Assembly: GCA_022865355.1 (NCBI GenBank)
Contig: JALHST010000138.1
Span: forward strand, 1 to 37,927
DNA from: Maribacter sp.
Lineage (GTDB): Bacteria > Bacteroidota > Bacteroidia > Flavobacteriales > Flavobacteriaceae
Direction of reading: 5' to 3'
DNA length: 37,927 nucleotides
In this document: positions 32,641 to 37,927 of the stretch, one piece after another
Layout: every line of letters begins with the position of its first letter
Position numbering within the stretch: position 1 is the first letter of the stretch
Program-made: the position numbers and the translations under genes
Notes under the pieces: model-generated
Told to the model about the DNA's origin: nothing
Seen by the model: the letters and a program-made list of their open reading frames with translations, nothing else
Database searches by the model: none

Positions 32641-34662
32641 ATGCTGGAAGAGAAAGATCGAGAACTACATGATAATGTAGGTGGGGAAGAATATTCAGAA
32701 ACTACCGGAGCGCTTAAGGATTCGGAGAAAAGCCCTGAAAAAAAATCCAAGAAAAAAAAGGAAGTCATCGAAAAGAAAATATCGGAAACCGATACTTCGA
32801 TCGAATCTGATGATGTTCTTGTCGAAATCGATGAATCGAACGCAGAAGATGCGGAGGATAGCGATACACATCAACGCCACCATATCCCACAACTAGACTA
32901 TCATGCCCTGAGCATGGAAAACCTGGTGGGAGAACTGCAGCGCCTTGTTCGCAACGAAAAAGTACAGGCAATTAAAAGACATGTTGATGCAATCAAGCAT
33001 GAATTTGACCTTAAGTTCCAAGAGTTTTTAGAACACAAAAAGGAAGATTTCATCAGTAATGGAGGCAACGAAATCGATTTTAAATATAATTCGGTCGCAA
33101 AACGTCAGTTTAATGAAGTATACGCCGATTATAAGGAAAAGCGCAACCAGCACTACAAAAGCCTTGAAAAAAGCCATAAGGACAACCTGACCAATCGTTT
33201 GGAAATCATTGAAGAATTAAAAGGCCTGGTCAACATTGAGGAAGATATTAATACGACCTATAAAAATTTCAAGGACATTCAGGAACGTTGGCGAAATGCC
33301 GGCCCTGTGCCCCGAACCCATTATAATGATGTATGGCAAACCTATCAACATCATATTGAAATATTTTACGACTTCTTACATATAAATCGAGAACTAAGAG
33401 ACCTTGATTTCAAGCACAACTTGGAAGAAAAGACCAAAATCGTCGAACAGGCGGAGATCTTGGTACAGGAGGAAAATCTAGACAAGGCCTTTCGGGAACT
33501 GCAAACGCTCCATAAAATTTGGAAAGAAGACATCGGTCCGGTAGACAAAGAGCACCGTGACGCTATTTGGGAACGATTCAGCAATGCGACCAAGGCTTTG
33601 CATCACCGACGTCAGGATCATTTTAAGGAACTTGAAAAGGTATATGAACAGAATTTGATTAAAAAACAGGAAATCATTGCGGCCATACACGAACTTACTG
33701 AAAATGTCGCCGATGACCATAAAACACTTCAAGAGCAAATAGCCAAAATAGAAGAATTTCGCAATGCGTTCTTCAAGGCAGGTAAGGTTCCCCAAAAAGT
33801 GAATGAGACCACCTGGGCGGCCTTTAAGGAGTCGGTTCGCAAATTTAACCGCAATAAAAATTCATATTACAAAAATCTTAAGAACGAACAACAGGAAAAT
33901 CTGGACAAAAAACGGGCACTTCTCGCCCTTGCCATCTCCCTGAAAGATAGTGAGGAATGGGAATCAACTACCATGGAAATGAAACGGATCCAGGGAGAAT
34001 GGAAAAAAATTGGCCATGTACCCCGCAAATATTCCGATAAGATCTGGAAAGAGTTCAAAACTGCCTGCAACCATTATTTTAATCGCTTGCACGCATTAAA
34101 AAATGAGGCCGCCGAAGAAGAGAACGATAATCTTGAAAAAAAGAATGCCTGTTTGGAGCGAATTAAAGAATTTGAACTCTCGGGTAAAAGGGAAAAGGAC
34201 TTGGCTGTCTTAAAATCATATATTGAAGAATGGAAAGACTATGGCCGGGTACCTTTTAATAAGAAGAATATCAACCAAAAGTTCAATAAAATAGTCGATG
34301 CACTTTTTCGAAAACTAAATGTTAGCCGTCAAGAAGCTGAATTATTAAAATATGGCAACAAAATACAGGAGCTTTCCCAAAAAGAAGACGAACAGGCTAT
34401 TTACCAGGAGCGTACTTTTATACGCCGAAAAATTGATGAGAGCAAAAGCGAGATCCGTCAATTGGAAAACAACTTACAATTTTTCTCGAATGCCTCCGAG
34501 GACAATCCATTGGTTCAGGAAGTCATAAAAAAAGTTGATGATCATAAGGCAGAACTTGCTACCTGGAAGGCAAAACTTAAAAAACTCAACATTCTGGAGA
34601 ACAACCTAAATAAGACCGTAGCGGTCGAGGAAACCGAATCCTCAGATTCAGAGGAAGCATGA
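32641..34662 (+). CDS. DUF349 five-repeat coiled-coil protein
   Basis: This 673-residue, strongly charged cytoplasmic protein has a disordered acidic/lysine-rich N-terminus (about 1-85) and then five DUF349 repeats of about 75 residues. Each is recognised by a W..xGxVP....xxxW.xF core: ERWRNAGPVPRTHYNDVW, KIWKEDIGPVDKEHRDAIW, AFFKAGKVPQKVNETTW, GEWKKIGHVPRKYSDKIW and EEWKDYGRVPFNKKN. The end (about 585-655) is coiled coil. The family has no firm biochemical role; Bacteroidota genomes almost always carry one such protein. The start at 32641 is the first ATG after an AT-rich leader. It stands alone. Confidence 0.87.
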   Translation: MLEEKDRELHDNVGGEEYSETTGALKDSEKSPEKKSKKKKEVIEKKISETDTSIESDDVLVEIDESNAEDAEDSDTHQRHHIPQLDYHALSMENLVGELQRLVRNEKVQAIKRHVDAIKHEFDLKFQEFLEHKKEDFISNGGNEIDFKYNSVAKRQFNEVYADYKEKRNQHYKSLEKSHKDNLTNRLEIIEELKGLVNIEEDINTTYKNFKDIQERWRNAGPVPRTHYNDVWQTYQHHIEIFYDFLHINRELRDLDFKHNLEEKTKIVEQAEILVQEENLDKAFRELQTLHKIWKEDIGPVDKEHRDAIWERFSNATKALHHRRQDHFKELEKVYEQNLIKKQEIIAAIHELTENVADDHKTLQEQIAKIEEFRNAFFKAGKVPQKVNETTWAAFKESVRKFNRNKNSYYKNLKNEQQENLDKKRALLALAISLKDSEEWESTTMEMKRIQGEWKKIGHVPRKYSDKIWKEFKTACNHYFNRLHALKNEAAEEENDNLEKKNACLERIKEFELSGKREKDLAVLKSYIEEWKDYGRVPFNKKNINQKFNKIVDALFRKLNVSRQEAELLKYGNKIQELSQKEDEQAIYQERTFIRRKIDESKSEIRQLENNLQFFSNASEDNPLVQEVIKKVDDHKAELATWKAKLKKLNILENNLNKTVAVEETESSDSEEA

Positions 34663-34856
34663 GTTCATAGTAGTTCTTAGAAAATTAAGGTGCTATGTCC
34701 CCAAAAAGCGAAAAGAGGTCTCTAGTACGCTAATGATAGACGCTTCTGCTACCAAAAGGAAATCCAAGCCCTCGCATTGCTGTAGCACGAAGCATTTAGG
34801 CCAATTCGCTTCGTTTATGGCATCCCAACACGAGCGCAAATCGTCATAAAAGACCT
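34663..34856. other. Gap with a possible small ORF or gene remnant
   Basis: Nothing is certain here. On the minus strand an open frame from about 34865 to the stop at 34693-34695 reads FYDDLRSCWDAINEANW and CEGLDFLLVAEAS. It looks protein-like in composition but has no ATG; a TTG at 34839 would give 48 residues. It may be a remnant of a gene once following the AIM24-like gene, or chance. Confidence 0.2.
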
Positions 34857-35657
34857 CTAAAAGCGGTTATCCCCATCCAAAATGCGACCAAGGCCCCCAA
34901 GAATGCTTCCTTCACCAACATCTTTCCCACCTTCCTTAGGCGCAGCGGCCCATACCCGCCCTGCCAGGCGGCTAAAAGGTAGCGATTGAATATAAGCGGT
35001 ACCCGGTCCGCGCAAGGTTGCAAAGAACAATCCTTCCCCGCCGAATATCGTATTTTTAATGCCCCCTACAAACTCGACATCATAGTCCACGTCTTTTGTA
35101 AAACCTACGATACAGCCGGTATCCACCTTCAATACTTCACCGGCCGCCAATATTTTTTTAGCCAAGGTACCTCCTGCATGAACAAAAGCCAAACCGTCGC
35201 CTTCGAGCTTTTCCATAATAAAGCCTTCGCCTCCAAATAAACCCCGCCCTAGCCGTTTGGAAAATTCTATTCCAATGGAAACCCCTTTGGCCGCACATAG
35301 AAAGGCATCTTTTTGGCATATGAACTTTCCTCCGATTTCAGAAAGATCTACGGCAAGGATTTTACCTGGATACGGCGCCGCAAAGCTAATGTGCTTCTTA
35401 TCTTGTCCTTGATTGAGAAAGGCAGTCATAAAAAGGCTTTCTCCTGTTAATACACGTTTGCCGGCAGAAAATATTCGGCCGAGTACGCTGTTGTCTTGAT
35501 TCGAGCCATCGCCAAATATGGTGTCCATGGCAATTCCCGATTCCATCATCATAAAACTGCCCGATTCGGCTATTACGGCTTCCTGGGGATCTAACGCTAT
35601 TTCTACGTATTGCATTTCTTCCCCGTGAATCTGAAAGTCTATTTCGTGTGCATTCAT
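34857..35657 (-). CDS. TIGR00266/AIM24-family protein
   Basis: This 266-residue protein of the AIM24 fold has no signal peptide. The family pattern is clear: ESGSFMMMESGIAMDTIFGDG near residues 31-51, the SLFMTAFLNQG segment near 74-84, GKILAVDL, FLCAAKGVSIGIEF, LAFVHAGGTLAKK, and VGGIKNTIFGGEGLFFATLRGPG near 217-239. The glycine-rich tail is typical. No catalytic residues are known; the eukaryotic relative is a mitochondrial inner-membrane protein, and bacterial function is undefined. The start is the ATG at 35657, with a -7-like TACTTTTA (minus strand, 35677-35670) just upstream suggesting a very short leader. Confidence 0.85.
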   Translation of the reverse strand: MNAHEIDFQIHGEEMQYVEIALDPQEAVIAESGSFMMMESGIAMDTIFGDGSNQDNSVLGRIFSAGKRVLTGESLFMTAFLNQGQDKKHISFAAPYPGKILAVDLSEIGGKFICQKDAFLCAAKGVSIGIEFSKRLGRGLFGGEGFIMEKLEGDGLAFVHAGGTLAKKILAAGEVLKVDTGCIVGFTKDVDYDVEFVGGIKNTIFGGEGLFFATLRGPGTAYIQSLPFSRLAGRVWAAAPKEGGKDVGEGSILGGLGRILDGDNRF

Positions 35658-35808
35658 ATTGTACTTATTTAAAAGTATTAGTAGCTCCCTTTGTATACTT
35701 TGTTACAAGCAGGATATAATTTTTTGAGTGTATTTATAATACCTTTAATTATTGGCAGTTTTCCAGTAATTATTGAACCCACTATCAAGATGCTTGGGCC
35801 ATTAGCGG

Positions 35809-36264
35809 TCATGCCTTCAACTTCACGGTCCATTCAAAATCAAAGGTCGAGACCACGACCCCTTCCACATTGACCCCGATCGATTGCATCCAAAAGGTTT
35901 GCCCCTCCCCTGTTGCAACCGTTCGTCGAATAGCATCCCCAATGAGTAACCCATCGACACAGGTAAATGTTATTCTGCCCACAGCCTTTTTTGAGAAATT
36001 AGCCTTATTCTTTGCCACCAGCATGGAGATTTTTTGTCCACTTTCCCTTATTTGATTGATAACCAAGGCCCCGGTACTCAGCTCGGCCGCCATGCCCTGT
36101 ACGACCCAGTACATTGATCGAAACGGATTTTGATTTATCCATCTATAACGAACTTTTACGATGGCCTTTTGGTCATCAATATACTTCAGCCGTACGCCAC
36201 ACCACCATGCAGCAGGTAATTTAAAAAAAGTAAAAGCGTTGAATTTACGCGCCGAAATGCCCAT
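35809..36264 (-). CDS. DUF4442 hotdog-fold (thioesterase-like) protein
   Basis: This 151-residue single-domain protein has the hotdog layout of DUF4442: an N-terminal strand and helix with LPAAWWCGVRLKYIDDQKA near residues 17-35, the central helix NPFRSMYWVVQGMAAELSTG near 46-65, and three C-terminal strands ending STFDFEWTVKLKA. The asparagine/glutamate positions used by PaaI-type thioesterases (YWVVQGMAAE) are partly kept, so acyl-CoA hydrolysis is possible but unproved. It has a good -7 box upstream on the minus strand and is divergent from the DUF4870 gene. The start is the ATG at 36264. Confidence 0.8.
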   Translation of the reverse strand: MGISARKFNAFTFFKLPAAWWCGVRLKYIDDQKAIVKVRYRWINQNPFRSMYWVVQGMAAELSTGALVINQIRESGQKISMLVAKNKANFSKKAVGRITFTCVDGLLIGDAIRRTVATGEGQTFWMQSIGVNVEGVVVSTFDFEWTVKLKA

Positions 36265-36282
36265 TATAGCTTGATTTTACTT

Positions 36283-36290
36283 CAAAAGTA
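36283..36290 (-). promoter_or_regulatory. -7 promoter box of the DUF4442 gene
   Basis: TACTTTTG on the minus strand (36290-36283) fits TAnnTTTG exactly, putting the transcript start near 36277, about 12 bases before the ATG at 36264. Confidence 0.45.
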
Positions 36291-36311
36291 GCTAAAATAG
36301 TTGAACCTTTA

Positions 36312-36330
36312 TTTGTTAATATTTTGTTAA
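36312..36330 (+). repeat. Tandem TTTGTTAA pair upstream of the DUF4870 gene
   Basis: TTTGTTAA occurs at 36312-36319 and 36323-36330, 11 bases apart and 41 bases before the -7 box at 36371. It matches the pair at 28147-28166 in sequence, orientation and distance to its promoter. Confidence 0.35.
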
Positions 36331-36346
36331 TTATTAGTACCATGTG

Positions 36347-36378
36347 TTGCATAGTACCTTCTTTTAGATATATATTTG
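36347..36378 (+). promoter_or_regulatory. Promoter of the DUF4870 gene
   Basis: TTG at 36347-36349 is followed after 21 bases by TATATTTG at 36371-36378, an exact TAnnTTTG box. This is one of the best promoters in the window. It gives a transcript start near 36384, about 14 bases before the ATG. Confidence 0.55.
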
Positions 36379-36397
36379 TATAAGAAATTACTAAGCT

Positions 36398-36868
36398 ATG
36401 ACAGATACATTGACCAAACACGAGAAAAATTTATCGGCCATCATACATGCTTCGACCTTTTCAAAGTTTTTCATACCCTTTGGAAATTTTATCCTGCCTT
36501 TGGTATTATGGACCGCCAACAAGAATGAAAATGACTTTGTGGATTATAATGGAAAACAGGCGCTTAATTTTCAGATAAGTATTTTACTTTATGGGGTAGT
36601 GCTTGCCGCCATTACAGCAACATTGTTCCTCGTATTCGCCTTCGATTTCGTTGGCTTTATCGATGTTTTTGAGCTCAACAGACATAACCTTTCTGAATTC
36701 AATCACGACCATTCGGGTTGGGGAATTCATATTATGTTCATGCTTATGGCCGGAGTCTTGGGGCTTGGACTACTAATACTCGATATCGTCTGTACCATCC
36801 TGGCCACCCTAAAAAGCAGTAGGGGCGAAAAATATGTATATCCGCTAACCATAAAATTCATTAAATAA
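36398..36868 (+). CDS. DUF4870-domain membrane protein
   Basis: This 156-residue protein has three predicted membrane segments, at about residues 25-42, 63-90 and 110-135. It has the DUF4870/Tic20-like pattern: FGNFILPLVLWTANKNENDFVDYNGKQALNFQIS near residues 29-62 and a second conserved helix pair before a C-terminal YVYPLTIKFIK. The function of such small membrane proteins in bacteria is not established. It overlaps the next gene by one base (TAATG), so both are on one transcript. Confidence 0.8.
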   Translation: MTDTLTKHEKNLSAIIHASTFSKFFIPFGNFILPLVLWTANKNENDFVDYNGKQALNFQISILLYGVVLAAITATLFLVFAFDFVGFIDVFELNRHNLSEFNHDHSGWGIHIMFMLMAGVLGLGLLILDIVCTILATLKSSRGEKYVYPLTIKFIK

Positions 36869-37362
36869 TGAAACGATCCAACACCCTTAAATTTATACCG
36901 ATACTTTTCTTGATGGCTGCGACCTTTATCGGCGCCAGTGCTTTCAGCAAGGCCGAGGGGGCCATGGGGGGCCAGCAAGGATCCTATGAGGCCCTCTACC
37001 ATGAGATTGCACGTATGGATAGTATTTATTTTGAAGCATACAACACCTGTGATATGGTAAAACAGGCCGCTATCTATGCCGATAATGTTGAATTTTACCA
37101 TGATCAGGGAGGTTTATCGACCTCCAAGAAAGCTATTTTGGAAAGTATCGAAAAGAATATTTGTCATAAAGTGACCCGTGAATTGGTCCCGGGCAGTATC
37201 GAAGTTTATCCCATAAAGGATTTTGGCGCCGTAGAAATAGGATTACATAAATTCCATAATTCACAGGAACCGGATGCCGTTCCGAAACCGAGCAAATTTA
37301 TCGTGATATGGGAACAGAAAGATCACAATTGGCTAATTTCAAGGGTCATTAGCCTTCATTAA
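36868..37362 (+). CDS. Secreted NTF2-like (DUF4440/SnoaL-type) protein
   Basis: This 164-residue protein starts with a signal peptide (hydrophobic FIPILFLMAATFIGASAF, likely cut near residue 27). The mature part has the cone-shaped NTF2-like pattern: a first helix with MDSIYFEAYNTCDMVKQAAIY, then YADNVEFYHDQGG, and strands ending HNWLISRVISLH, typical of DUF4440. Such domains serve as small hydrolases, isomerases or ligand binders; no catalytic set is obvious. It is translationally coupled to the DUF4870 gene. A role with the PadR gene 188 bases downstream is not evident. Confidence 0.75.
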   Translation: MKRSNTLKFIPILFLMAATFIGASAFSKAEGAMGGQQGSYEALYHEIARMDSIYFEAYNTCDMVKQAAIYADNVEFYHDQGGLSTSKKAILESIEKNICHKVTRELVPGSIEVYPIKDFGAVEIGLHKFHNSQEPDAVPKPSKFIVIWEQKDHNWLISRVISLH

Positions 37363-37549
37363 AAAACATTAAAAATTGCCACGGGTACTAATCACACCCG
37401 AAGGAGTTTAATCATCAATCAAAAATCAATCAGGATGTTTATTCATCGATCAAAAAACGAACCGTTAACCCATGCAGACCAAAATTAGAATTGTTGAAAA
37501 CGTCCGTCTTATCGGTAGGCTGGTTTAGCATAAATAGAAAAAAGAAATT

Positions 37550-37879
37550 ATGAATGTAGAAAACACAAAAGCACAAATGCGCAAAGGGGTGTTGGAATAT
37601 TGCATACTTTCCATCTTGAACGGAAAGGACAAATACGCATCGGAAATTCTCGAAACCCTTAAAGACGCCAAGATGCTCGTCGTCGAGGGTACCATTTACC
37701 CCTTATTGACCCGCTTAAAAAATGCCGGTCTGCTTAACTATCGTTGGGAAGAGTCGACCTCAGGGCCACCAAGAAAATATTACACTTTGACCGAAACAGG
37801 CAAACTATTCCTTAAGGAATTGGATAGTACTTGGGACGAATTAAGGAATGCCGCGAATTTGGTAACTAAAAACAAATAG
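37550..37879 (+). CDS. PadR-family transcriptional regulator
   Basis: This 109-residue winged-helix regulator covers only the PadR DNA-binding domain, without the C-terminal dimerisation helices of larger members. MRKGVLEYCILSILNGKDKYASEI at about residues 9-32 and VVEGTIYPLLTRLKNAGLLNYRWEES near 43-68 are typical, with the wing at GPPRKYYTLTETG. Short PadR proteins in Bacteroidota often precede a PspC-domain membrane protein, which would lie outside the window. The start is the ATG at 37550 after an A-rich stretch. The 187 bases upstream contain no gene or clear promoter. Confidence 0.9.
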   Translation: MNVENTKAQMRKGVLEYCILSILNGKDKYASEILETLKDAKMLVVEGTIYPLLTRLKNAGLLNYRWEESTSGPPRKYYTLTETGKLFLKELDSTWDELRNAANLVTKNK

Positions 37880-37927
37880 CCTAGAAACAAACAGACCACA
37901 ATTTAAATTTGGGGTAAAAAAAAGTCA

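Noticed and set aside
34713-34858. AGAGGTCT and AGACCTCT at the two ends of the gap after the DUF349 gene
   Set aside because: An eight-base inverted pair about 135 bases apart, with no transposase and no target duplication, is expected by chance.
37375-37410. CGGGT/ACCCG hairpin before the PadR gene
   Set aside because: Five pairs, a nine-base loop and no T-run; not a terminator or a recognisable riboswitch.

Overview
The window looks like a chromosome segment from a marine-type member of the Bacteroidota, most likely a flavobacterium. The evidence is gene content and signals: OstA-like, DUF349, tandem DUF368 and AIM24-type genes typical of that group, -7 promoter boxes of the TAnnTTTG type, A-rich start regions and few Shine-Dalgarno sites. 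I see no rRNA or tRNA gene, CRISPR array, insertion sequence or prophage.

Positions 1-16.66 kb are a molybdenum-hydroxylase island. On the minus strand, coxM-coxS-coxL-coxG, and coxD running off the left edge, encode an aerobic carbon monoxide dehydrogenase. CoxL carries the form I active-site loop AYRCSFR, so this is predicted to be a true CO-oxidising enzyme rather than a generic xanthine-dehydrogenase relative. Divergent from it is a NifS/IscS-type cysteine desulfurase, which converges on an XdhC/CoxF maturation protein; both are expected to sulfurate the molybdenum site. Next come moaA-moeA and a small cysteine-bearing membrane protein (plus strand). These meet, at a shared bidirectional terminator near 10.37 kb, an eight-gene minus-strand operon: iorA-iorB (a Tat-exported two-subunit molybdenum oxidoreductase), moaD, moaE, moaC, a mobA-like gene, moeB-rhodanese and a TauE/SafE permease. 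Together the island encodes two molybdoenzymes and most of their cofactor pathway. A MogA/MoaB-type enzyme, a clear MocA and a molybdate transporter are not in the window.

From 16.86 kb rightward the content is mainly core genome on the plus strand: a SpoU-type RNA methyltransferase, an M48 CAAX-type protease, RelA/SpoT, a Fur-family regulator, PurA, a DUF1080 lipoprotein with a Tat-type Gfo/Idh/MocA oxidoreductase, an OstA-like protein overlapping a class III aminotransferase, a TPR protein, two tandem DUF368 (PopT-type) transporters, AroE and a five-repeat DUF349 protein. Two minus-strand genes (AIM24-like, DUF4442 hotdog) and three plus-strand genes (DUF4870 membrane protein, an NTF2-like secreted protein, PadR regulator) close the window.

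The strongest biological point is a form I CO dehydrogenase in a flavobacterium-like genome, packaged with its own sulfur and molybdenum cofactor supply and a second, exported molybdoenzyme. I do not see a wholly new kind of system. The least explained parts are the cysteine-rich membrane protein, the short CoxG, the terminator in front of coxD and the mismatch between a MobA-like transferase and enzymes that should use the cytosine form of the cofactor.
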